From positions 1,090,285 through 1,154,284 of the forward strand of contig NZ_GL872413.1 of NCBI RefSeq assembly GCF_000192225.1: a stretch of 64,000 nt of DNA, in the 5' to 3' direction. Made by a program: the position numbers and the translations under genes. The notes under the pieces were generated by a model. It was not told the DNA's origin. It did not search any database and saw only the letters and a program-made list of their open reading frames with translations. Below, in pieces: positions 17,996 through 25,907 of the stretch. Numbering within the stretch: the stretch's first letter is position 1; each line of letters opens with the position of its first letter. This DNA comes from Capnocytophaga sp. oral taxon 338 str. F0234. Lineage in GTDB: Bacteria; Bacteroidota; Bacteroidia; Flavobacteriales; Flavobacteriaceae.

Positions 17996-19168
17996 TTATT
18001 TGTAGTAGGTAAATGTTCTTTCATAGATATTAGTTAATTTTCCTTTATAATATTCTTCTATTTTTATACAATTTCCTATAGCATCATAATAGTAAAGTGA
18101 TTTTGGATTCCCTTTTTCTTTTTTCCAAGCCTTTTCTATAAGGTATCCTTCAGGAGAATACTTATTTTCCCATCTGGATTTTTCTTTTTCATACTTGTAT
18201 AAAATACCTTTGATTTCTTTTCCGTTTTCATCATAGAAATAGTTTGTTTCTTGCTCTAAAATATTTCCTTGATATTCTAATTTTTTAATTATTTTACCTT
18301 TTTCGTTATATTTGGTAATAACTTTTCTATCTATGATATAGTCAATTCCAATTCCTGTATAGTAACTTTCTGTTTCTATAAGTTTACCTTCTTTATAAGT
18401 ATATAATAAGTAGGAATGATCATCATATTCTTTGATAAGTGTATTATTTTCATAGATTCTATTGGTAAGGATATAGGACTTTTCTCCTTTTTCTTTTTCT
18501 GTAACACAAATAAGATTTCCTAAGGTATCATATTCGTATATAGTAGTAGAATGTTTTTTAGGATTTTTCTCTTTTTCTTTTTTTTCGAGGAGTTTACCCT
18601 TAGCATCATAAGTATAGAGAGCAGTATAGAATAATTTGTCCTTATAATAGTCTTCCTCTTTGATTATATTGTCTGCTTCATTATAGAAATATAGAGAAAC
18701 TTTTGAACCGTAACGGTCTATGTCTTTTCTCTCTACAAGTAAGTTTTTATCATTATATAGATTGAACCTTTCCGCAGAGTGGCGAATACTATCTATAACA
18801 TAAGAGATTTTTCGGTAGGTGAGACTGTCTGCTTTATTGAAAGTTTTTATCTCCCAATCCATCAGATTTCCCAGCGCATCATAAGTATAAAAAGCTATAT
18901 CATTGCCTCTTTTATCAAAGTGATAAGTGTAGGTATAAGGATCAATTTTATTCTTATGGAAAAGATGATATACAGCAACAGGAGTATCTCCCTGATATTC
19001 TATCCAGCAACCGACCGTATGCATCGTTTTTATCTTTCCACGAAGAGGTTTAGGAAAAAACTGGTCATATCTTTCATTTGTTTTATAGGAAGTAGTGTTT
19101 TTGTTAGCTGTATTTTGAGCAACTACGGTGATACAAAAAAATAAAAAGGGAACTAAATAGTTTTTCAT
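17996..19168 (-). CDS. secreted YD-repeat protein, paralogue 2 of the cluster
   Basis: A 390-residue protein with signal peptide (FLFFCITVVAQN) matching paralogue 3. LRGKIKTMH is followed by FDKRGNDIAFYTYD, YDTLGNLICVTE and YDAIGNCIKIEEYY, and it ends IYERTFTYYK. It is separated from its upstream neighbour by 12 bases. Paralogues 2 and 3 diverge more in the middle than at their ends, as expected if the ends are homogenised or the middle changes by repeat recombination. That pattern is my reading by eye, not an alignment. Confidence 0.7.
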   Translation of the reverse strand: MKNYLVPFLFFCITVVAQNTANKNTTSYKTNERYDQFFPKPLRGKIKTMHTVGCWIEYQGDTPVAVYHLFHKNKIDPYTYTYHFDKRGNDIAFYTYDALGNLMDWEIKTFNKADSLTYRKISYVIDSIRHSAERFNLYNDKNLLVERKDIDRYGSKVSLYFYNEADNIIKEEDYYKDKLFYTALYTYDAKGKLLEKKEKEKNPKKHSTTIYEYDTLGNLICVTEKEKGEKSYILTNRIYENNTLIKEYDDHSYLLYTYKEGKLIETESYYTGIGIDYIIDRKVITKYNEKGKIIKKLEYQGNILEQETNYFYDENGKEIKGILYKYEKEKSRWENKYSPEGYLIEKAWKKEKGNPKSLYYYDAIGNCIKIEEYYKGKLTNIYERTFTYYK

Positions 19169-19180
19169 AGTATTAAAATT

Positions 19181-20185
19181 TTATTTGTAAAAGGTAAAAG
19201 TTCTTTCGTAGATATGGGATAGTTTGTTATTGTAATATACTTCTTGCTTGACCCAATTATCATGCTCGTCATAAAAATAAATTATTTTTTGAGAAAGACG
19301 GCTATTACTTTCTTCAATCAAATTTCCCTTTCTATCGTATTGGTATGTAGTATAAGAATTATATTGACTATCATCAGGAAAAGTATAGACATTTTTTATT
19401 TCTCTTCCTTTCTCATCATATTCATATGCTATATTATTTTGTAATTTATGACCTACATAGATATCACAAGATATAGGAAGTTCTTTGTCATTGTATCTAT
19501 ATATTTTTTCTACATCTGTAGTATAGCATCCTGCGAAACTGCTATTTTCTTCCTTTTTAGTTTTTAATTTTTTATTTTCATAGAAATAAGTATAGGTATA
19601 TGAATAGCTTTTTTCTGCGTAACATTCTTTTATTAGTAAGTCATCTTTGTAAGTTCTTTTGAAAATATTGAGTGTATCTTCACTATCAGTATTTTTTTCT
19701 TTTACAAAAATGAGACGGTTTTTGTCATCATATTTATATTTTCTTAGATATTTGTAGTTTTTTTGAGTATCTTCATAGGTTTCTTCTATTTTATTGGTGT
19801 GCTCGTCATATTTGTAAGTATAGCTGCTTATCAGATCATTGTTTTTATAATATAATTCTTTTGTAAGTAAGTTCTTTTCATTATAAGAGTATAGAAATTT
19901 TTTCTCTTCTATGAGTTTGTTTGAATTATCATATTTATAAGTTTGAGTTATATTGCCTTTTTCATCAAATAAATAAAGATATTCATTGTCATAAACTTCA
20001 CGAAATGTTCTTATGGTATTTCTATTATCTATAACACTACAGCTAATATAGTTTATAGATTTTATTTTTCCAGAAAAATCGCCTATTGTCCTATGTGTTT
20101 TTTTAATTTTTCTCGGTAAAGGATCGTTTTGTCCCCATATAACAATAGAGCAAAAGAATAAAAAGGGGAGTAAATAGTTTTTCAT
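19181..20185 (-). CDS. secreted YD-repeat protein, paralogue 1 (first gene) of the cluster
   Basis: A 334-residue protein starting MKNYLLPFLFFCS, a Sec signal likely cleaved near WGQ. FSGKIKSINYI is followed by FDEKGNITQTYKYD, YDDKNRLIFVKE, YDRKGNLIEESN and the ending IYERTFTFYK. It is the first gene of the cluster and starts 97 bases after radA. I found no exact TAnnTTTG between radA and this gene, so the cluster may depend on a degenerate promoter or on read-through from radA. Function unknown. Confidence 0.7.
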   Translation of the reverse strand: MKNYLLPFLFFCSIVIWGQNDPLPRKIKKTHRTIGDFSGKIKSINYISCSVIDNRNTIRTFREVYDNEYLYLFDEKGNITQTYKYDNSNKLIEEKKFLYSYNEKNLLTKELYYKNNDLISSYTYKYDEHTNKIEETYEDTQKNYKYLRKYKYDDKNRLIFVKEKNTDSEDTLNIFKRTYKDDLLIKECYAEKSYSYTYTYFYENKKLKTKKEENSSFAGCYTTDVEKIYRYNDKELPISCDIYVGHKLQNNIAYEYDEKGREIKNVYTFPDDSQYNSYTTYQYDRKGNLIEESNSRLSQKIIYFYDEHDNWVKQEVYYNNKLSHIYERTFTFYK

Positions 20186-20282
20186 AGCATCACAAATTAA
20201 AATTATTTTACAGAACGGAGTATTTTTGGTAGTGATTTCTTATAGAATTTCTAGTTATGAGTACCTTGTCAGAATATTTTGG

Positions 20283-21656
20283 TTAGCCAAATAGGTGAGC
20301 AATGACCTCTTCTACTTTGGCATAAGTGATGACATTGATATTGCTTTTACCAGCGGTGAGCTTACAGTATTTGGAGATAAAAATGGTATCAAAACCGAGC
20401 TTTTCTGCCTCTGAAATACGTTGTTCTACTCGCTGTACGGGTCGTATTTCTCCCCCTAAGCCTACTTCGGCGGCAAAGCAAAAGGTCTTTGGGATTGCCA
20501 CATCTTCGTTGGAGGAGAGTATCGCCATAGCCACACCCAAGTCCGTAGAAGGGTCATCTACCGAGATACCTCCTGTGATGTTTAGGAACACGTCCTTGCT
20601 GCCTAAGCGGAAACCGGCACGCTTTTCCAGTACTGCAAGAAGCATATTCAGGCGCTTGGCATTGAAACCTGTGGTGGAGCGTTGAGGGGTGCCATATACA
20701 GCGCTGCTCACAAGGGCTTGTATCTCAATCATGAGCGGACGCATACCTTCTATAGTAGCCACTATGGCTGTGCCTGAGCTATTCTCATCAGTCTTGGAAA
20801 GGAGTACTTCGGAGGGGTTGCTCACTTCCCTAAGACCTGTGGAGAGCATCTCATAGATGCCCAATTCGGAGGTAGAGCCAAAGCGATTTTTCAGTGCTCT
20901 GAGGATACGGAATACATGGTTGCGGTCGCCCTCGAATTGTAAGACTGTATCTACCATGTGTTCCAATATTTTAGGCCCTGCTATGGTGCCATCCTTGGTG
21001 ATATGTCCCACAATAATCACGGGTACTCCTGTGAGCTTGGCATATTTGATGAGCTCCGCCGTACATTCCCGAATCTGAGAAATACTTCCTGCTGAGGCTT
21101 CTATATAGTCCGAGTGGAGTGTCTGTATGGAATCTATGATAAGGATTTCAGGGTCAAGGTCTTTTATCTGTTGGAAGATGTTTTGGGTCTTGGTTTCAGT
21201 AAGTATATAGCAATTGTTACGAGCATCGGTGATACGCTCCCCTCGCATCTTGATCTGTTTTTGGCTTTCCTCGCCCGATACATATAGGGTTTTGTAGGGC
21301 ATACGCATGGCGATTTGTAGCAGCAGCGTACTCTTACCTATCCCAGGTTCGCCTCCTATGAGTACGACTGAACCAGGTACAATCCCGCCCCCAAGAACGT
21401 TGTTCAGTTCTTGGTCACCACTATCCAAGCGCATTTCCTTTTCAGTGGTGATTTCATGTAAGGGGATATATTTGTTCGTTTTCCTTGAGCGGAGGGTATC
21501 ATCTTTATCATTCTTTTTCCACTCATGTTTTTCTTCTTTTTGGATTACTTCTTCTACTATAGTATTCCATTCCTTACAAACATAACATTGTCCTTGCCAT
21601 TTGCTGTATTGTGCCCCACAGTTCTGGCAGAAAAAAGCAGTTTTTGTCTTTGCCAT
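20283..21656 (-). CDS. radA: DNA repair protein RadA (Sms)
   Basis: A RecA-like ATPase that helps branch migration and processing of recombination intermediates. It has an N-terminal zinc finger (Cys10, Cys13, Cys24, Cys27), Walker A GGEPGIGKST near 100, the RadA-specific KNRFGST motif and a Lon-like C-terminal domain (GGISVDDPSTDLGVAMAILS). The 457-residue length is typical. The gene is much more GC-rich than its neighbours (31 of 60 in 20641-20700, hand count). It has its own promoter box at 21679-21686. Confidence 0.96.
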   Translation of the reverse strand: MAKTKTAFFCQNCGAQYSKWQGQCYVCKEWNTIVEEVIQKEEKHEWKKNDKDDTLRSRKTNKYIPLHEITTEKEMRLDSGDQELNNVLGGGIVPGSVVLIGGEPGIGKSTLLLQIAMRMPYKTLYVSGEESQKQIKMRGERITDARNNCYILTETKTQNIFQQIKDLDPEILIIDSIQTLHSDYIEASAGSISQIRECTAELIKYAKLTGVPVIIVGHITKDGTIAGPKILEHMVDTVLQFEGDRNHVFRILRALKNRFGSTSELGIYEMLSTGLREVSNPSEVLLSKTDENSSGTAIVATIEGMRPLMIEIQALVSSAVYGTPQRSTTGFNAKRLNMLLAVLEKRAGFRLGSKDVFLNITGGISVDDPSTDLGVAMAILSSNEDVAIPKTFCFAAEVGLGGEIRPVQRVEQRISEAEKLGFDTIFISKYCKLTAGKSNINVITYAKVEEVIAHLFG

Positions 21657-21678
21657 TCTGATGTATTTTTAAAAAAGA

Positions 21679-21686
21679 CAAATTTA
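21679..21686 (-). promoter_or_regulatory. -7 box of radA
   Basis: Minus-strand TAAATTTG, an exact TAnnTTTG match, 22 bases before the radA ATG. Confidence 0.5.
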
Positions 21687-21822
21687 AGCAAAAAAAGGAA
21701 TAGTTAAAAGTTAAAAATGAATACCATAAAAAATATTTAATTATCTTATATCTGAATTATTTCATCCTAAAAAATTAACAATTTTATCGTTAATAAATAG
21801 AATTTGTGAGGAAAAGAAAATC

Positions 21823-21853
21823 TTGACAAGAGAATTTATTTTCTTTATTTTTG
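21823..21853 (+). promoter_or_regulatory. promoter of the GH3/serine-hydrolase gene
   Basis: TTG (21823-21825, within TTGACA), a 20-base spacer and TATTTTTG (21846-21853), with the ATG 20 bases further on. Confidence 0.6.
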
Positions 21854-21873
21854 CTTTCTAAATAAGAGACGAA

Positions 21874-24780
21874 ATGAAATCATTTACTTTATTATTTTTT
21901 ATACCTTTTTTTTCAATCTCTCAAAATATAGATCCACTTCGTACTAAGGATGATCAAGCACAAACACATTGGGTAGATAGCATCTATAAAACAATGAGTT
22001 TAGAGCAAAAGATAGGACAACTATTCATGGTGCAATCCTTTAGTTCTCAATCTTCTAAACAAAATAAACCTATTAAGGAACTGATAGAGAAACATTATAT
22101 AGGTGGAATTATTTTTTCAAAAGGGACTCCTGTAGCTCAAGCTAAACTTACCAATGAATTTCAAAGGAAGTCAAAAATTCCATTATTTATAGCTATGGAT
22201 GCTGAGTGGGGGTTAGCAATGCGCTTAGATTCTGTTTATGCCTTCCCTTGGAATATGACTTTAGGAGCTCTTAAAGATAACGGCTTGGTAGAACAGACAG
22301 GTATTCGTATCGCCCAACATTGCAAACGATTAGGGGTTCATATTGACTTTGCTCCTGATATTGATATTAATACCAATCCAAAGAATCCTATTATAGGAAA
22401 TCGTTCTTTTGGAGAGAGTAAATTTAATGTAGCCCAAAAAGGAATCGCTTTCACTAAAGGCATGCAAAGTATGGGAGTATTGGCTTGCGTTAAACATTTT
22501 CCTGGACATGGGGATACAGAAAAGGATTCTCATAAAACACTTCCTACAGTTTCTTTTTCTAAAGAACGATTAGAAACTACTGAATTTTATCCTTTTGAGC
22601 GACTTATTCACACAGGAGTAGCTTCCTTAATGGTGGGGCATCTTAATGTACCTGCTTTAGATGAAGGAAAACCGGCATCTATATCCTATAAAATAGTTTC
22701 AGGGATCATCAAACAACAAATGAATTTTCAAGGAATTATTTTCTCTGATGCTTTAGGAATGAAAGGAGTAGCCGATTATGCAGATACTGCACAGGTGGAT
22801 TTGCAAGCTTTTCTAGCTGGAAATGATGTTCTCCTTATGTCCTCAGACCCTCTTAAAGGGATTGAAGCTCTTAAAAATGCTTATAATACAGGAGTAATTA
22901 ATGAATATCGTTTAGCATACTCTGTTAAAAAAATTCTTAAAGCTAAGTACTGGGTAGGACTTAATAAGTATAAACCTATTCCTCTTACTAATCTTACTAA
23001 GGATCTTAATATGAAAGAAGATGAACTTCTCTCTGAGAAAATTTATGAAAAGGCAATTACTTTGGTACAAAATAATAGAAATATTCTTCCTTTGAAAGAT
23101 TTGGCTACAAAAAGAACTGCCTATATTAAGTTTGGAGACGATAGTGGTTGGGAGTTTTTTAAAAATTTGCGTTATTATCAAGATGTAGTACAACTGAAAA
23201 GTAGCTCTTGGGGAGCTCTTAGTAAAGAGATGGCTCCTTACGATCGTATTGTTATTGGGGTACATCGTTCCAATACAAATCCTTGGGCTGAATATAAGCT
23301 TAATGCTCAAGAACTCACTCTATTACAGAAAATAGCTTCTCAAAAGGAGGTTATTCTTACTTTTTTTGTAAAGCCTTATGCTCTTTTAGATATTCCTAAT
23401 GTAAAACAAATCGGAGCTATAGTGATGGCTTATCAAAATGCCTCTATAGCACAACAGAAAGCAGCTCAGCTCATTTATGGAGCATTACCCTTTGAAGGAG
23501 TATTACCTGTAACGATACATAAGGATATTCTCTTTGGGAGAAGCCTACCCACTCGGAGCCTTAAACGGTTAGGATATGGTTTGGCTGAGAATGCAGGAAT
23601 GAATTCTAACAAATTCTATAAGATTGATTCTATTATTACAGAAGCAATACAAAAACAAATGACCCCTTCTGCCCAAATATTAGTGGCTCGTAGAGGAGTA
23701 GTTGTCTATAATAAAAGTTTTGGAAGATGTACTTATGACATTACTTCTGATCAAGTTACTAATAATACTCTTTATGATCTAGCTTCTCTTACTAAAATTC
23801 TTTCAACTCTTCCTGAACTTATAGAATTGTATGATAAACAAAAAATTAAGTTGGATACTACTTTAGCTACACTCTTACCTATACTTTCAGGAACCAATAA
23901 GGCTAATATTACGGTAAAGGAGGCTCTTTCTCATTATGGTCAATTACAGTCTTGGTTACCATTTTATCGTGCTACAATAGATAGCAAAACAAAGGTACTT
24001 TCTAATGAGGTATATAGCCCTACATTGAGTAGTAAATATCCTACTCAAGTAGCTGATAATCTTTTTATTAAAGAACATTATCGCGACACTATTTTAGCTT
24101 CTATAGCACAAAGTGATTTGATTAAACAAAAAAAATACCTTTATAGTGATCTTGCCTATTATATTTTTCAGCGATATATAGAATTACAAAAAGGGAAACC
24201 TTTGAATGAGATTATCCAAAAGGACTTCTACGGAAGTATGGGAGCTTATCAACTTACTTATTTACCATTACAACATTTTTTGAAATCACAAATAGCTCCT
24301 ACTGAAGAGGATAAAAATTTTCGACAACAACTCATACGAGGATATGTACATGATCAAGGAGCAGCTATGCTCGGTGGAGTTGCAGGACATGCAGGTCTTT
24401 TTGGGACAGCTAATGATGTTGCTAAGATGATGCAACTCTATTTGCAGAAAGGATATTATGGAGGGATTCGTTATTTTTCAGCTAATGCTTTTGATGCCTT
24501 TAATAAGACTTACTTTATTTCAGATCGAAATCGTCGGGCATTAGGATTTGATAAACCTCAATTAGATGGACAGATAGGGTATACCTGTGGCTGTGTATCC
24601 CCTGAGAGTTTTGGTCATACTGGCTTTACAGGAACCTTTGCTTGGGCAGATCCTCGAACACAAACAATATATGTTTTTCTTTCTAATCGTACATTTCCTA
24701 CTTCAGATAATAAAAAACTTATTACTGAAAATATTCGTGCTAAAATACAGCAAGTAATACAAGAGGCTATTATAAATTAA
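21874..24780 (+). CDS. secreted GH3 beta-N-acetylhexosaminidase fused to a class-C beta-lactamase-like serine hydrolase
   Basis: A 968-residue two-enzyme protein with an N-terminal secretion signal (1-17, FFSIS before QN). The GH3 domain (about 30-380) carries the NagZ-type loop KHFPGHGDTEKDSH (207-220), whose Asp/His pair is the acid/base of beta-N-acetylglucosaminidases, and the nucleophile region FSDALGM. A GH3 C-terminal domain follows (about 390-570). The last part (about 590-968) is a serine beta-lactamase/DD-peptidase fold with SLTK (Ser638, Lys641), YSD as the YxN-type motif and HTG near the end. A role in murein turnover is inferred from both domains. The architecture is known in Bacteroidota. 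Confidence 0.88.
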   Translation: MKSFTLLFFIPFFSISQNIDPLRTKDDQAQTHWVDSIYKTMSLEQKIGQLFMVQSFSSQSSKQNKPIKELIEKHYIGGIIFSKGTPVAQAKLTNEFQRKSKIPLFIAMDAEWGLAMRLDSVYAFPWNMTLGALKDNGLVEQTGIRIAQHCKRLGVHIDFAPDIDINTNPKNPIIGNRSFGESKFNVAQKGIAFTKGMQSMGVLACVKHFPGHGDTEKDSHKTLPTVSFSKERLETTEFYPFERLIHTGVASLMVGHLNVPALDEGKPASISYKIVSGIIKQQMNFQGIIFSDALGMKGVADYADTAQVDLQAFLAGNDVLLMSSDPLKGIEALKNAYNTGVINEYRLAYSVKKILKAKYWVGLNKYKPIPLTNLTKDLNMKEDELLSEKIYEKAITLVQNNRNILPLKDLATKRTAYIKFGDDSGWEFFKNLRYYQDVVQLKSSSWGALSKEMAPYDRIVIGVHRSNTNPWAEYKLNAQELTLLQKIASQKEVILTFFVKPYALLDIPNVKQIGAIVMAYQNASIAQQKAAQLIYGALPFEGVLPVTIHKDILFGRSLPTRSLKRLGYGLAENAGMNSNKFYKIDSIITEAIQKQMTPSAQILVARRGVVVYNKSFGRCTYDITSDQVTNNTLYDLASLTKILSTLPELIELYDKQKIKLDTTLATLLPILSGTNKANITVKEALSHYGQLQSWLPFYRATIDSKTKVLSNEVYSPTLSSKYPTQVADNLFIKEHYRDTILASIAQSDLIKQKKYLYSDLAYYIFQRYIELQKGKPLNEIIQKDFYGSMGAYQLTYLPLQHFLKSQIAPTEEDKNFRQQLIRGYVHDQGAAMLGGVAGHAGLFGTANDVAKMMQLYLQKGYYGGIRYFSANAFDAFNKTYFISDRNRRALGFDKPQLDGQIGYTCGCVSPESFGHTGFTGTFAWADPRTQTIYVFLSNRTFPTSDNKKLITENIRAKIQQVIQEAIIN

Positions 24781-24782
24781 AA

Positions 24783-24812
24783 AGAGATGATATTCTAAAA
24801 ATTATCATCTCT
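24783..24812. terminator. bidirectional terminator between the GH3 gene and ccoP
   Basis: A perfect 10-base stem, AGAGATGATA (24783-24792) with TATCATCTCT (24803-24812), loop of ten bases. It lies 2 bases after the stop of the plus-strand gene and 40 bases from the stop of ccoP, so it can serve both convergent units. Confidence 0.75.
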
Positions 24813-24852
24813 TCTATTAAAAATATGAGAGAAACTATTCAACAATCTCAGT

Positions 24853-25710
24853 TTATTCTTTCCAAACATCTCCCTCAGGTGCTTTGGGGCTTGCAGGAGT
24901 AGTCCCTTGTAAGGAGAGTACATAACTGGCTACCTGTTGGCGTTCTTTAGCTGATAGAGTAGCTTTCCACGCTACCATTCCTTTCCCTTCACGTCCTCCT
25001 TCTGAAATGGTATGAAAAACATTCTTAATGCCACCTCCTAATATCCAATGATCATCTGTAAGATTAGGTCCTATACCTCCACCTCCATCTGGGGCATGGC
25101 ACATCATACAGTTAGCTTGGAAAATATTTTTCCCTTCTTGGATATCTGCATCATCAGTCAGTTGAGTAACATTATCTGCATCTATTAAGTTGGGATTTGC
25201 TTTCTTAAATGCTTCGATGGTAACCTTAGCTTCATTCATTTCTTTGTTATATTCTGTAATCTGGCTGTCTCCTCCAAACACTTCATATCTAAGTAAGTAG
25301 ACTATAGCAAAGATTATACAAGCATAGAAAAGGTAAGTCCACCAAGGGGGAAGATTATTATCAAGTTCTTGAATACCATCATAATTATGGTCAAGGATAA
25401 TTTCAGATTCTTTCTCAAGAGGTTTCTGATCTAACATTTTTTGATAAAGGCGCCCTAACCAGCTATTTTGTTGTTGGAGCTCTCTTTGTCGTTTTTGCTC
25501 ATCGGTAAGCAGGTGGTCTATAATATCCTCTACTCGATAATTGACCATCTCAATAGCAATGAGGATTAAGGTAAGAAAACCTAAAAATATATCGATAGCA
25601 GGGATAGAAACAATAGCTGAAGCTTCTTCTGTCCCATATATGTATTCAAGTGATAAGGCAGCAAGCCCTACAATGATAAGAATACGTATTAAAGCTAATA
25701 AATTTCTCAT
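24853..25710 (-). CDS. ccoP: cbb3-type cytochrome c oxidase subunit III (CcoP), single haem
   Basis: This membrane-anchored c-type cytochrome passes electrons to the CcoNO core of the high-affinity oxidase. Two or three N-terminal membrane helices (1-55 and about 125-143, WWTYLFYACIIFAIVYLL) precede one cytochrome c domain with CMMCH (near 201) and the distal Met in GKGMVAW. Proteobacterial CcoP has two haems; a single haem is usual in Bacteroidota. It overlaps the CcoQ gene by four bases. It is the last gene of the operon. Confidence 0.93.
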   Translation of the reverse strand: MRNLLALIRILIIVGLAALSLEYIYGTEEASAIVSIPAIDIFLGFLTLILIAIEMVNYRVEDIIDHLLTDEQKRQRELQQQNSWLGRLYQKMLDQKPLEKESEIILDHNYDGIQELDNNLPPWWTYLFYACIIFAIVYLLRYEVFGGDSQITEYNKEMNEAKVTIEAFKKANPNLIDADNVTQLTDDADIQEGKNIFQANCMMCHAPDGGGGIGPNLTDDHWILGGGIKNVFHTISEGGREGKGMVAWKATLSAKERQQVASYVLSLQGTTPASPKAPEGDVWKE

Positions 25711-25898
25711 AAAAAGTTGTTGTTTTGTTCGTCGTCGTTTAAAGGAAGGTTACTGATCTCATTCAAATCTTTTTTCTTATAGGAAAGGACCCACCAAAAA
25801 AGAAGTACAAAAAAAGTAAAGCAAATAATTAATGAAATGATGGGGTAGATAGATACTCCACTAATTGTTTCCATGTGGTGTTTTATGAACTTCATCAT
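25707..25898 (-). CDS. ccoQ: small CcoQ/FixQ-like cbb3 oxidase subunit
   Basis: A 63-residue protein with one membrane helix (about 17-40, YPIISLIICFTFFVLLFWWV) and a charged tail, in the normal place between the catalytic subunit and CcoP. It overlaps ccoP by four bases and follows ccoNO by 9. Position and topology support the call. Sequence conservation in this subunit is always weak. An alternative start is the Met at residue 9. Confidence 0.75.
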   Translation of the reverse strand: MMKFIKHHMETISGVSIYPIISLIICFTFFVLLFWWVLSYKKKDLNEISNLPLNDDEQNNNFL

Positions 25899-25907
25899 AA
25901 CAAATTA

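Larger units (their letters stand above)
14600..20185 (-). repeat. five-gene tandem array of YD-repeat paralogues
   Basis: Five adjacent same-strand genes share signal peptides, a GK(I/V)K segment shortly after them, YD-type strand repeats and a C-terminal ERxxTYY-like end. Intergenic gaps are only 11-14 bases. DNA similarity is visible at the gene ends: each stop region carries a version of GGTAAATGTTCTTTC on the plus strand (near 14611, 16660, 18008, 19190), and the signal-peptide DNA of paralogues 2 and 3 (near 19115 and 17930) is nearly the same. This is a substrate for unequal crossing-over. Confidence 0.75.

Noticed and set aside
14600-20185. RHS toxin/immunity or polymorphic toxin locus
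   Set aside because: No RHS core shell, no variable C-terminal toxin domain and no immunity-like gene follow the repeats. The only SUKH-like protein in the window is far away.
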